A stretch of 64,000 nucleotides of DNA from Amanita rubescens (lineage: Eukaryota > Basidiomycota > Agaricomycetes > Agaricales > Amanitaceae): NCBI GenBank assembly GCA_015039365.1, contig WION01000004.1:1364001-1428000 (forward strand). The letters run 5' to 3'. Below are positions 18,067 through 30,500 of the stretch, piece by piece. The notes beneath the pieces are model-generated. The model saw only the letters and a list, made by a program, of their open reading frames with translations. It made no database searches and was not told where the DNA came from. The first letter of the stretch is position 1, and each line of letters opens with the position of its first letter. The position numbers and the translations under genes are program-made.

Positions 18067-19521
18067 ATGAACAGCAGTGTGCTAACGGACTTGTGTACCA
18101 GGCTATATGCGCCCTACGTTTCAAACCTGAAGACCAATCCGTTACAGGCTGGTAATCAACGGCAGACTGGACTTTGTGCCTGACAACGTTCTCAGCCTAT
18201 GTCCTGGAACTTCGCGACAGGTTTTGTACCTATGGCCCGTGCTATTCGGATGACGTCTCATGGAAATCTCTTGCGGTCAAACTCGAAGGGGAAAATACGC
18301 GGTTGCGCGAACAACTGGATGCGGAAAAAATCAGTAAGTGGTAACCATATACGGTATTGCCGAAGACCATCTGCGTGGTTTGAAAAGTTCATGTGGTATA
18401 ACGCCGAATGTACTTTTCAGGATATCTTACTTTAGCCAGCAAGAGCAACTCGTCGGTGCCGGTTATTGGTTCAAATGGTTCCAGTTCTGGGTCGGACCTT
18501 GTGAACGGGAAAAGCAAGAAGGCGCGGAAGAAAGTGGCATCTAATCTTAATCATGGCGAATGGGAAATGGACGTGCTACCGTGCTCGGAGTATGCGCAGA
18601 CTGACGATCGTCCAGTATCGGCAAATCTCTTTCCTGCCATGGATGCTCTCTCTCGGTTGTTATCTCTTGAGGCTTCTGCCGTTCCGCAGGGATTGTTCAT
18701 ATCTACGACATGCCGCTCTGTGGAAGCCATTGCTGATTCACTTGATTCCCTCTTTTCTTCTACTACATTTCACAAGAAGAATTATAAGAAACATTTGGAG
18801 ATTCTGAACATCGCCTTACAATACGTTTTGATGCATGGTATTCCTCCTCTTGCCCGCTTTTCGAAAACGAGCAAAAGAAAGCGTAAACGAGATGTCACGG
18901 ATTCAGAATCTCGAGAGGATCCTCTTGATCGCTTCTTCGCGCTCTTGCACAGCAGGATATTCAGTCGTATCATCGCTACGACCTGTCGGCTGTCAAGAAT
19001 TTACCTTGGGGGCTTATTATTATCCAACGCTGACGCTTCACACGTCGATGGCCAAGCTTCTAGAGCAACCGACGGATTCCAGGAAGCATCAGGGGACCTC
19101 CGCGCAGGAGTGACGCTACTCTTCGAACGAAATGCGCGTCTTTTATTCACGGATCCGCCATCAGTTGGTGGGATAACCGATCAATTTCTTGCAATCAAAT
19201 TATCAGAACTGCATGCTTCTCTGGCTCTGGAAACGGTCTCTGAACTTGATAAAGTTATATTTGGAAACTCCGTCAATGCTTCGGCTGCCCCGCCATCAAC
19301 CGTGCCTGGCGGTTGTCGCTCCGTTACAGATGGAAGACCCGAGGATGCGTTCAAAGGGTCTGGTATGTGAATCCGTTACTGAATCCGAAGCAAAGCGAAC
19401 AATATCATTTGTAGACATCAGGTCTAGTCATAGTGTTCATCAGCGAGTGGAACGTTTAGCTATTAAAGATGCTGTGTGGTACTTTGTGTCATGTCATGCA
19501 TGTCCTCCTTGGAGGAAGTAA
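18067..19521 (+). CDS. Unrecognised coiled-coil protein, possibly Mei4-like
   Basis: I recognise no firm family. From the ATG at 18067 (MNSSVLTDLCTRLYAPYV) the exons give LKTNPLQ, then AAYVLELRDRFCTYGP, a W followed by a short heptad-like helix (KLEGENTRLREQLDAEKI), and a long exon starting TSKSNSSVPVIG. That exon contains a basic patch SKTSKRKRKRD and hydrophobic helices (LDRFFALLHSRIFSRIIATT, LFERNARLLF). Introns are inferred at about 18152-18194, 18335-18435 (acceptor CTTTAG) and 19362-19414; the last leads to an exon ending HACPPWRK. The N-terminal pattern of a repeated aliphatic helix, tryptophan, then an E/R-rich coiled coil recalls meiotic double-strand-break protein Mei4, but this rests only on a loose resemblance. 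Confidence 0.55.
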
Positions 19522-21063
19522 CGCAGGTTGGGAGCTGAATCTGAAGAAAGGTATGCCCATTTTGCATAGCAGTATCCATGCTCACGTAAATCGATGCCAG
19601 TCCCGGTGGGGTTAATGTCAAATGCATTCATGATCAAAGAGCCAGCACAATATTACTAGAAGCCGCACAGGATATCCTATTTCGCCTTGTGATTAGATGC
19701 CGAAAGGAAATAACGAAAGATAAGGGTAATATCTACATTTGAACCTTCGAAACAGCTCAACAATAGTGCAATAGCGAATAGCGCCGACTCGTTATTGGGT
19801 CACGCGAGCGAGCATGAGTTAAAACGACGGACGGCTCAAGAGAACTCCATTGGGGTTGACAAATTCAGTGATGGAAGACAACAGGTTAGCATTTCTCTTC
19901 TCGAAGGCGCGCCGCACAGGATGACAACGGGAATAGACCGGAGAAACTACCGTATCGGACGTGGATGAAATGAAGGGTGGGAAGAACGAAGAACGACGCT
20001 CTTGTGTGTCTTATGAGAGTGGTGGAATGGGGCAAAATACACGTCCGATGATAGACGATGTGACGTATAACATGTTAATGGGTGTCGTCGAGCGTTTCGT
20101 TCTATGTAAATGCCTATCATGACGGTGCATTGTACCCAATAGAGGATGGTGTTTCAAGTTACTTAATGATTAGGATATTGCTGGGAAGTGATGAACTTTG
20201 ATTAAGGTGCTTATCAGCGATGAGAACGGCATATGCGATAATGGTCAGCTCAAGGTTAGTAGCAATGAGTTGTCAAAGATTACCTGAGGTAGAACGGGAT
20301 GGTATTAAATGAATGCTGGCAGGGTGTGGCTTGACGCGTTTCCATCAAGATGCTTCAAGAGAAGAAAGAAAGGGATAAGGGTTGTGTCATAATGAGCGTC
20401 GGTGGATGATGTGGTCTGCCATGAGGCAAAGACAAGGATCACATCCACATGTCATAAGAAGCTACGTGGGGGAATGTGCTAACGGTGGCTATTGGTGGCC
20501 CTCAAAATGCATTCCGTGGAGACAGGTTGGGGTATGTGGGCGGAGATACTTAATGTAGCATGCGGAAGGATAGTTGGTCCGCAACAATAATTCTCAGACT
20601 AAAACTGTTTCTCGAGACGGGGATGGGAGAGTTGTGGATCGTTTTACGTGTCGGAAGTAGTTTCTTGACAACAAGCAATAAGGGTACATATGATGCTGCG
20701 ACTAGGGCGGGAGAGATAAAACCGGGCCTTGATGATCACGTGGGGTGATGGCCCTGCAACCCCGAGGGGAGAGAGATATATGATTGTGGGAGGGGCTGTG
20801 TTAGATGTGGAAACTGAAAGGAGAGAAAGACCGAGAAGAAGAAGCGGTGGCGTTTGAGTGTGTGTGTGTGTGTGTGTAAGGATGAAGCGTGTTGGAGTTG
20901 AGCGGGAGTGTTTTGATGTATTTTGTGAGGGGCGAGGAGTGTGAGATTGTCGGCAAGTGTACAAACAGTCGGGGTCGTCGGTGCGGGTGAGGCGAAATTT
21001 TTTTTGAGGGACGGAGACCGCGTGAAATTATGAGCCGGAGTCATCCGCTATCTAGATCTATCT
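19522..21063. other. Long intergenic region upstream of the FYVE gene
   Basis: About 1.5 kb between the stop of the coiled-coil gene and the FYVE-gene start, the longest gap in the window. No convincing exon is visible on either strand. The last 400 bp on the plus strand are purine-rich (GAGA and GGAGA runs) and include a (TG)n tract. Short open frames on the minus strand here are just the pyrimidine-rich complement (Ser/Thr/Pro/His-rich) and are not credible. It probably holds the promoter and a long 5' leader of the FYVE gene. Confidence 0.5.
20858..20877. repeat. (TG)10 microsatellite
   Basis: Uninterrupted GT/TG dinucleotide run inside a purine-rich stretch about 190 bp before the FYVE-gene ATG. 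It could form Z-DNA or vary in length between strains; nothing more can be read from it. Confidence 0.9.
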
Positions 21064-22237
21064 ATGGCCACCCTCTCATATAACCTTCCCCCTCCATCAC
21101 CTCCTCATTCCCCGATCCTTTTCCCTATGTCCATCCTTGCCGTAGCTATCGCTGCAATATCCTCCTCTTCTCCCTCTCCTTCACCTTCACCTTCTTCTCC
21201 ATGCCCCTCATCTTCCTCATCCGCGCCCGACTTTCCCTCCGTCACGCGACACAACGAACATCTTGCTGTCCTGCTCCCTAAGGATTTATGGAAGGTGATT
21301 AATATCCTCCCCTTTTGCACATATCTCTTACCTAACCCACCAAGTCCGATGACCTTGCCTCTCGTTGTGATAGATTCGGTTGCCCTGTCAAATTCTCCAT
21401 CTTTGAGCGTAGACACGTATGTATTCTCCCTACCTACCTTTGTTCCTCTAGCTAATCAGTTCACAGCATTGCCGTAAGTGTGGTGGTGTCTTCTGCAATA
21501 CCTGCTCCTCTCGAACAACGCGTCTCTTGGATACCTCGTCTCTTGACTTCATGCACCCACCTAAGGGAGCACCGATATCCATATATGATTCACCCACCTC
21601 CCCCGTAATCGATTGTCGCGTCTGTGACGACTGTTGGAGTCAAATTTATGGCCGCAACCAGCCGTCGCGTTCCCCCAATTCCTCCACTTCTTCCCTGCGT
21701 TCACAACCCTCCCCGATCATTCCCTCTGGTGCAGCAGACTCGTCATCAAGTGGCGAGAGCTCGCTTTGTAGTAGCGTGGTTGCCACTCCCCCTAATGGAT
21801 CGTTCCTGGGCTTTGCGTCACCGCATAAACCACGGTCCCTGCATACCACTTCCAGCGTCTCTAGTATCGAAGGGCTCGTCACTCGCCCTAAACGCATGTC
21901 CGTCAGACATTCACATCTACCACTTCCTGTTGAACTACCTAAAGAACGTTCATACGGCGAGCTCGACGCTTATCCTCTTAGACGGTCTAGTGTTTTGTGC
22001 AAGGCAACTGGTGGTGGCCGCTGGGAACCCAAGCCGTGCCCAGTGTACGCGGGTAATCGCCCACCCGTCTCAGGGGGGAAAGCTCCCTTTGAGATTGAAA
22101 TGGAAAACCAAGAAAGGGAAGAACGCTTACGAAGACTTAACCCTGTCGTAAAAGATGGCGACTTTCAATATCGCTTCTCAAAGGAGCCAGAACCAATAAT
22201 TATATCATCAAGTCCATATCATCTTGCAACCTTTTGA
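21064..22237 (+). CDS. FYVE zinc-finger protein
   Basis: A Ser/Pro-rich N-terminus (about 21140-21230 is low complexity) leads to HLAVLLPKDLWK. A 50-nt intron (about 21295-21344) joins to SDDLASRCDRFGCPVKFSIF, and a second intron (about 21419-21467) falls inside the finger. The joined motif ERRHHCRKCGGVFCNTCSS is the R(R/K)HHCRxCG signature of FYVE domains, which bind phosphatidylinositol 3-phosphate on endosomes or vacuoles. The last Cys pair is CRVCDDCW (about 21617-21640). The rest is Ser-rich with no recognised domain and ends SSPYHLATF. FYVE plus a disordered C-terminus occurs in several fungal trafficking proteins, so a specific name is not justified. Confidence 0.88.
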
Positions 22238-22759
22238 TTTGTGGCCGCATGAGCCTTCCCTTACCCTGCACTTCGTGCCGTCCGCCACTCCTCATGGCAG
22301 CTGCATTATTATTATGCCGCGAATGATCCCTATCTTTATTGTTGTATATTGCTGTCAGCTGTACTCGTAATGGCCTGCTTCGTGCCAGCTTGCTCTTATA
22401 TGCTCCATCGACCCTCCGCCTATACCTCTGCTCTTGTGCAACCCCCCCCTACATTATTGTCGATATCGCTGGGCATTTGCCTCAGCTACCCTGTACATAT
22501 TCATCTTGATCAGTGCGCTACCCCGTACTTGGTTACATGTTTTTCAATTCCTTCTGCGGTTATTAGGTTTATGCTCTTGTTATTGTCTACCGTATGGGAC
22601 GTGTAATTAATCGAATTAGGACTTATGGTCCTGAAATAGACGATTGCCTTGGACCTACAACTATCATTTTCCTTGTTTCAGAAATTGTTCCGTTGGAAAA
22701 TAGACACAAACAAACGCGCCGCGTCACAGCGAAGTTTTCGACTGATCATCATTCTCCTT
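22238..22759. other. Intergenic, FYVE gene to mL38
   Basis: About 520 bp between two genes on the same strand. It should contain the FYVE gene 3' UTR and the mL38 promoter. I see no further gene; the short open frames here lack any recognisable domain. Confidence 0.5.
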
Positions 22760-24411
22760 ATGTCCGCCCTGCGTTGGCTCAATGCCTCGCGTTCCTTAGC
22801 TCTGTTCAGCGCGAGGAGAAACATTGCTCTCGCGTCATCAGAAGCTACGAATGTAGCTCCTCCGCCTCAGATCCCAACCCCAACGACACCCAACGCCGTT
22901 CAAGCAGGGCGACAGCAACGTGGACGTCGGCGGCGAAAACGGAAAATCGAGACCCGAAGACCCTCCATTTCAACTGAGACTCCACGCAAATGGAATAGGC
23001 CACTAGCCGAAGGTGTTCTGCCAGCATATGACTTGGCGCTTCAACTTATTCAGAAGGATAGCGGTGGTCTGAAGCTAGAAGCACGCGCTCTCCAAGCTGA
23101 AATAGATGCTGCGGAAGCCAAGATACAATCCAAGTTCACAGAGAGAGACGCTGGTAAGGTTTTCGAGGAAGGGGTACTGGAAGCAATGGATCAGGAGATT
23201 GAGGACATGAGAAAGAGGCAACATATACTGGAGGTTCAGAGCGAAGTTAATTTTCCCAGCATGCGATGGCAAGTGACCAATGCTATGGGTGCGTAAACGT
23301 TTTTTCTACCTGCAATTGCTTATGAGACCGGGACATTAGTGGACATGACGAAACCCTCTCATCGACATTTGTTGGAACAGAGGTGGCGCAAGGAGGGTGC
23401 GCTTGATCTCCTTGTATGTTTTTACTCCTTGATCTCAACCATTTTGGACTAACTGGGGGCATTGCAGATGGAACGGGTTTACCAGATGCATGTAGTACCG
23501 GATATTTTACCAGAGATGCACCCCTCCGTGGATCTACGTGTCACGGCTACGGCCTTGGGCCAAGAAATACTTCTCCGGAAGACGACAGACAAGGAAGTAG
23601 AACCTGGTGTCTTCCTTCTTCCTCATCAAGTAAATATCAATGATATATATCTCCGCGCCCTCTGACATTGCACGTAGACTCTGAATCCGCCTAAATTATA
23701 TGCCAACGTGTTTCACACCGATACGAGATTCTATACGATGCTCCTTGTGGATTTGGGTAGGTACCTGATATCTCGTTTCCAGTACTGCTGGTGCTAATCA
23801 GCGATTCAAGACGTTCCTGACCAAGAAAACGCTGCATTCACTACATTTCTGCACTGGATGAAGTGAGTTACCCGTGGATATGAGTTTCCAAACTAAACTC
23901 CTCTGAATTTAGGCCAAACATCCCGCTCTCTGCTATTCACCGTGACCGTATTCTCGACCTCAACACACACACCGCTTATATTCCCCCACACCCTCAACAT
24001 GGCACGCCATATCATCGCTATGTTTTCCTTCTTTTACCACATCCCCCCGCTTCGGGCGCACAGGATTATACCCTGAATGCGGCTGCTCGAGCATCGCCAG
24101 GTCAAGTCACGTCTGCGTATCTGGACATACCCGTGGTGAACAACGCAGAACGCAAAGGGTTTGATATACGCGCGTTTATGCAGCAGTGGGGCCTGGACAG
24201 ATCGAAAGGAGGAGGTATTCACATGTTTAGACAAATCTGGAACGAAAGCGTTTCGAAGATATACAAAAACGTACTTGGTGAGTTCTTAATTATCTTTGCG
24301 TGGTAGGCCCAGGCAGCTCATCTGTCAGCAGGTGAAGAAGAGCCACGTTATGGCCGTCCTCGCAAACCTGATCCATACGCCAAACTGAAACAGTCCAGGC
24401 GTTATGTTTAA
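22760..24411 (+). CDS. Mitochondrial large-subunit ribosomal protein mL38 (Mrpl35-type, PEBP fold)
   Basis: The start MSALRWLNASRSLALFSARR at 22760 is a typical mitochondrial presequence: basic, rich in Ser/Ala, without acidic residues. A basic linker (GRRRRKRKIE) and a coiled-coil segment (ARALQAEIDAAEAKIQSKF) follow. The C-terminal half is a phosphatidylethanolamine-binding-protein-like domain, with FYTMLLVDLDVPD (about 23730-23825), FLHWMKPNIPLSAIHRD, PPHPQHGTPYHRYVFLLLPH (about 23985-24045) and the final HMFRQIWNESVSKIYKNVLG. It ends with a basic tail KLKQSRRYV. The combination of presequence and PEBP fold is that of yeast Mrpl35/human MRPL38 in the mitoribosome central protuberance. At least five short introns are present. 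Confidence 0.9.
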
Positions 24412-25276
24412 AATAATGTTAATCTGTACGTATATACCCCACATTCCTGTTTATTCTTAGTCGTTCTAATACAGACTCAAGTTAGATCATGAATAGCTCT
24501 CGACGCTTCTCCTGTCGCGAGATCATCCTGGAGGCTAGAAATATCAATCACCATGTTACAGCGTGCATCATAGTTACAACGCTAATAGCTTTTGGCATGG
24601 TACCAGGGTTATATATATGCATGCAGGTGGTTGACTTTTCAACATCCCTTCCCCATTTATCGTATGCGTCAAGACCGCGCGTGTGCCTTTTAAACGATCT
24701 GGTTGGGATCTGAAAGAGTGGGAACGACGGCAACCTCGCATCATGACGGAAGTTACCATCTTGAGCGACATCAGTGTTTGCGCGACAGCCGTGTAGTCGC
24801 GTTTGAGGTTTAAAGTCAGGTTCGCGTCTCACCGCACTTGAGATCCAAATTTAGCCTTGTTGCATCAGCTAGATCGTTTATGGATGGAATACATTCGAGG
24901 CAGGGGTACGGATCAGGTATCCACGTCCACCAATGAGAGTCGCTCCGTCGGACTGATTGTTGAACATTGAACATTGTTGAAACGTGCCTATTCCCATGCC
25001 ACTCGTATGGTGTCACGGTCACCTCGGACCGCAGGTTCTGCGAGGTCTACACTCCAGTTAAAAAGAACTTCTCATGTCAAGCGTGTCAAGATGGACTTGG
25101 CATGCACAAACTGACAGTTATCACGTCTTGCAGGGATAGCAAGGCCATGTGAATGGCGTAATATTATGTAGATCGTCGTGATCTCTAGAATATAATACGT
25201 ATATGTTAGCGTGATAACTACAGGCATCATTAACGGGTGCAATACAAGACTAACAGTCAATACATAAGCAATTTAT
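24412..25276. other. Convergent intergenic region, mL38 / DOT1
   Basis: About 865 bp between two convergent stop codons. I see no domain, tRNA or repeat of note; the short open frames on both strands overlap one another and have no family resemblance. It is longer than the other convergent gaps in this window (58-149 bp). Confidence 0.45.
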
Positions 25277-27503
25277 TTACCTTCGTGTCCTTGTGCCACG
25301 CGTTCTGGTGTTCTCAAACCGCTCGCGTATCTGAGCATACCCAGCGCGATCCACTCTATGAATGTAGTATGAACCTCCGTTTATTCCCCACGAAACACTG
25401 CCAGAATGATATGGGCGTTCTGTGACATCAAATATAGCGCTAATATCGTCAACCTGGGAGAAAAGGATTAGCTCGAATGTTGAATGTAACATGCATCTCG
25501 TACATTGCGTTCCGTTACGCGCGCATTCAACGAACTGACGAATGGAGACAACGATACGACGATTGCGCCCTCTTTAAGATCAAGGAATTTCGGTCGAAGC
25601 GCCTCGTTTACTACGACATTGTCAGCTCGAGAGGTGAGAAAATGATAAGTAAGAACTGACGGCTCTCTTCAAAGACTTTGTTGTCAACCAGAATCACATC
25701 AGCTTGAGGGATGAGTTCATCTACCCTCTTACTTGACAACATGTTCCCTTCTTCCAGCTCCACTTCGCCCATCCTAATACCCCACATTCGACATCTTATT
25801 CGCATCTGCTCGGCCATTTCTCGTGCAATTCTGGCGGGTGCAGGCATTAGTTCAATGCCATAACTTCTGCACCCGGTTTGCAGACTGGCTTGTATGACTA
25901 CATTGCCAACGCCGCTTCCCAAGTCAAGAAAGAGCGATTCTTCCCGTAGCCCGGTAATCTGGACAATCTCGTGAACCAATGATGGCATTAGTTCTCCATA
26001 GACGGTACTTGAAAAAGCTTCATATTGCTTCAAGCTGACGACGTTGGGTCCGACAACACGCTGATAATTCTCTTCTATGATCCGCATTAACACCTTTTTC
26101 GGCAGGCCAAACTCCTCCCAGCTGTCAACCGCTTGTTGAAGGGCATTACAGGGAACTGGTGCAAAAAGGTCTGCAGGTAGCCTGGGATACTTGAGGGCGT
26201 GTAGTATAGCATTGATACGTGCCATAGCAGTGAGGAAAAGAGGGCCATCCTGACGATTGATAGCACGCTTGACAGCCCTAAGAAGTGACATAGAGCTTGG
26301 CTGGGCAGAGGACGAGGAGTGGGTAGTCACAGATGCTAGAGACAATAAATCTTCCTTGTCTATTGATTCGTCCGTGCTTGTTGAATCACATGAAGGTAAA
26401 GGAGATGATGAGCGAGAAGATGGTGGTGATACATTTTCTGACAATGAATCGCTGGGTATCGTGCCGAAGAGGGCCTGTTGTTCACGAGTCAGATAGCCTG
26501 GAAATCCTTAGTGACCGAGCTTGATGACACGGATGATATGTCGTACATTCGATTATTGCATACAGTGTCTGTTCAAGATCTAATATTGGATTATAGTGAT
26601 CCTTGTCCTTGGGCGCTAGCAGAATAAACCTGAAATTGGTCGTCAATACAGAGAACTGGATTAAATCTTTCGAGACATTGACCAAGGGACAAAGTTCCAT
26701 TGGCAATCGCAAGACAAGAAGCTTCGTTTTCAATGTACGAGCTGAAAGAAGTACTGCAACAGCTCCAATGAGCCCCGTTGGCCAATGCCTCTGGCGGCGC
26801 GTGGCCCATACATACCTTTCCGATGCACCTGAGTTGGGATATTCCAGTTCTATATATGGGTAACAGTGGGGATGCGGTTGAAAAGATCTGTCCTTTGGGT
26901 CACTTGGGTTTCTGAAATCTGCATGGATAGTCAATGATAAGCGACCATCGCGCAGAGAATGCATAACGCACATCCTTTATATGTTTTCATCAATTTTTTG
27001 ACCACCATTTCTGAGCTAAGGTGCCTTGGGCCTGGTGTTCCGTCGTCATCCACGCACCACCGCCTTCTCTGGATTGGTATGTCGTTGCTGGTAGACGGGA
27101 AACAGGACGTTGAGCGTGACCTGCTGCTTCTGTAGATAGGTTCTGGTGATGGAGCAAGTGTTTGTTGGCGGCTGTGCGTACGAGAGGATCGACCTTGTAA
27201 GACGTGTCTTGATTGTCTGGCCACGGTATTCACACAGACTCGGCGCGACTTTTTTGTGTGCAGAGTGTCTGAAATATCTAGATCGAATTCCAGGCTGTCG
27301 GAGGAAGCCTTTCTCTTGTCGGACGAGACGGAACGTGACGCAGAGGCGGACGCACGCGGCAGGTGTTGTTCCACGGAAAGGTGTGGAATGGGAGAGTAGT
27401 CTGAGTTGATTTGCGCGAGGTCCATCGTGACTGCATTGACGAAGGCTGAAGAGTGGAAGGAGAGGCCCAGGGAGGGCAACTCGGAGGTTGTTGATGAGAG
27501 CAT
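25277..27503 (-). CDS. DOT1: Dot1 histone H3 lysine-79 methyltransferase
   Basis: Non-SET methyltransferase of H3K79. The ATG at 27503 gives MLSSTTSELPSLGL, followed by a Ser/Arg-rich nuclear arm (DKRKASSDSLEF, HTKKSRRVCV). The catalytic domain has the D1 loop TVYGELMPSLVHEIV (about 25980-26020), SAM motif I LFLDLGSGVGNVVIQ (about 25900), GIELMPAPARIAREM and ILVDNKVFEES (about 25660). After an intron with a GTCAGT donor comes LNEALRPKFLDLKEGAIVVS. The C-terminus carries SVSWGINGGSYYIHRVDR. The motif that is usually NN(F)xF reads D-N-K-V-F here. Its start lies only 30 bp from the stop of the upstream helicase gene on the same strand, at the edge of the segmental duplication. Confidence 0.93.
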
Positions 27504-27533
27504 AAGACATTCAATTTGTTTATTGTTCCCCTT

Positions 27534-30500
27534 TTAGTACAAATCATCATCCTCATCATCATCATACTGAAGCTCAGGCTTGCTCTTCGCCTTCTTCTCC
27601 TTATCCTTCAAAATCCCTTTCTCAGCAGCCTCAAGGTCCCACCTCATCTCTCCCATCGCGACGTTCGGAAACTTACGAATTAACTTGACCGCCTCTTGAA
27701 CGGTCGACTTGAGCGCTGCGTGATTCCTGCTCTGATGGATGTTCCCTTTCGGGCCCAGCGCCTCCTTCAACCTGCGAATTTCCTTATTATTTGATCTGAA
27801 ACCTTTCGTCAGCCTAGAAGGGCACTATATTCCATACTTACGAAAGCTCTGTGAGATCTGCGTTTGCCCGGTCAATCTTGTCGGGTTCCAATCCATTTCT
27901 CAACATCTTTCTCGCCTCGGCTCTCCTTTCCATAATGTCTGCCCACACGCATTCCAAACAAGCTAGCAAATTGGGAAGAGGTCCTAGATAGAGGTGTTTG
28001 TATAGAGAACGCCTTGGCCATTCAATTGTCTGCGACTTCTCCAGGCATTCCATGAACGCGTTACCCGTAAGTCGTACTGAGGAGTTTATTGGCGTCGCTT
28101 TTCTTCTTTGATACTTTTTATAGGCATTTCGGATAATGCCTCCAGCTTTCAGCTCTTTGTCAGTCAAAGGTGTTGTTTGCATCGCTGGTATGTCTTGCGA
28201 AGAGCTGTCGTAGTCCTGCAGCTCCTCTTCGATATCATGCTGTTGAATGTTTTCTTGCGTCGATTCCTGATCCAATGGTGCAGGACCATAGTTTGCTTTG
28301 ACGGCATCATTCACAATGATCTCCTTAACTTGTGGTACATTTTCTGGAAATTGCGAAGATTGTTGGAGGATCGCTAGCAGATCATATTCGTTAGTATAAT
28401 AGAGCCGTCGATAATACCGTTCCTGGCGCGTGTCGCGTACAGAAGTAGCCTTGTTCCGATGACAAACAAGGAACAGTTGCTCTCTTGCTAGGTCGTGAGA
28501 CCCAGCATGTAACGCCATCACGATACCTAACCAAGAGAACGATCGGAAGTACCTGCAGCATTTGAAATAAGCAGATTGAACTGAGGCATTGTAGGATTGC
28601 TTACATCTTGCATAGGGGCGAAATGTAATCAACGAGTGACGAAAGTCTCTCGAACATGCCCAAAATGTTTTGCCTCAGTCCGTACCACGAGAGATTGTGG
28701 CCAACTTTGAACCGGATAAGCAAATTCCAGACAACTGGACTCTAGAGAGCGACTCACGAAGGCAGACTGCTCTGCACCTGGAAGATGTGGTTAAGCAAGT
28801 ACATAGGTGGCACGCTATAGGCTTACAAGCGAGTGATATAGGCCCAGCAGATTGGTGTTTGCCAAGGACCGGTCTTTAATGTCTGCGAATGGTGCAGCAA
28901 GTGCTCTATATGCAATTAGATGAAAGGAGCCTTATGTACATATATATGACAAACCAGCTTTGTTGCTTCCCAGAAGTTGAGATAACAACGAGGAGATCAC
29001 ATCGATTAGTAGCCGACTAAGCTGAGTAGACTTGTGGGCATTGCGTCCGGGCTGGGTTATTAACTTAATCCACCAGCTTTTGGGTAAAAGGACTTCGTGC
29101 AATACACCATATTGACGAGACGAAGCAGAGAAGATCGATTGCCCGCAAAGGAAATCGAGGTAATTACAGAGAACCCCCATGTCTACGGGCAGGCATTTAT
29201 CGACGATGTGCCTTTCATATGCGTTTAGATAATCAGACGTGCAATGAATTGATAAGACTCACTTGGAAACAAGAATGCCTTGGTTTAGGCTCGAGATATG
29301 CTCGTCCTTGAGAGAATTGATGGCTTCGAAAACGACATATATCCCTTGCGGTGGGCGCAGGTACTGGGAGAGCGGGGAAAATGTCATGAATTTCGCGCGG
29401 TATATATAATTGCAGGATTCAGCTTTGTCGAATGTTAAACTGAGATCAAGAGATCTCAGAAAATTTGTCATAAAGAACTGCAAAGGATAGGATGACTGGT
29501 CGTACACGAGCCCCCGGATCCATCCTTTCAGCATATTCAAGTACCTGTCGTAATCCGGGATGAGTGATGGGCTGAGCTGGGCAAATGAGCCCAGTTGGTA
29601 CATTGACGGGTGAAGAGCATTGTATAATTCGGAGACCCATATCCTTGAAATACGTCAGATAGTCCCACCTTCCGGTGGATAATAGATGCGTACCTTCGAT
29701 ATTTATTTACTTCTTGATAATTCAACAGTGAAGCAAAAGTCTGTATGATGCTGATCTGAACGAGATGAACGTGTATACGACTATTATACCAGTTTGAATC
29801 ATAGTTGGAAAGTTGCTGATGATCCCTGAAGCAACCTTCCTTCTTGCAATTGCCTTGTACGATGAAATTTATGCAAGGATTGAGCATTCGGGAATGAAGA
29901 CACGATTCGTTCTCTTGCAGAAGTAGATTCTTGAGATATGCCTCAAGGGTGTTTCGGTATACCTGTTTTAGTGTCTCTCCGCTGATCAAAAAGCCCTCGC
30001 CCGTCCGAACTGATGGGTAAAACCTGTTTTCCTCGACGCGCGCAGAGAAAAAGGTACCATTTGGTACAAAGAATCGGTTGTCCTTCAGAACCCCAAAACC
30101 GAACAGTCGTGACGCGTCAGGCGAATGCCTTGGATCAATTTGAAAGGTCAATGTGAACAGCCCTCGGATGTACATCTGGAAGACTCGCAACGATTCTGCT
30201 AGCTCTTGCGATGTCATCGCTTCAAAACGAGGAAGATGCCCATTATAGAACTGTTCAAAGCAGTGGGCAGATGCAGGAAAATCACGTTTATCGAAGAAAG
30301 TCTCGCCAAGATGACGGAGCATCGGATGATCATTTGCATAGATCCCATGGAACATTTTAACCTTATTTCTTAGCTATAAGCATCGTTCGCAGGTAGGACA
30401 AACAAACTCACTTCATCCAGTTCATTTGGTGAGAGATAACCCTTCTCCAGCCTGTCGGAGAGAGCCAAGAGCTCTATGGTGGTATTTGACCTGATGTTTC

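Noticed and set aside
20644..21044. Minus-strand open frames rich in His/Thr/Pro/Ser
   Set aside because: They are the complement of a purine-rich, TG-repeat region, with no recognisable domain or codon pattern.
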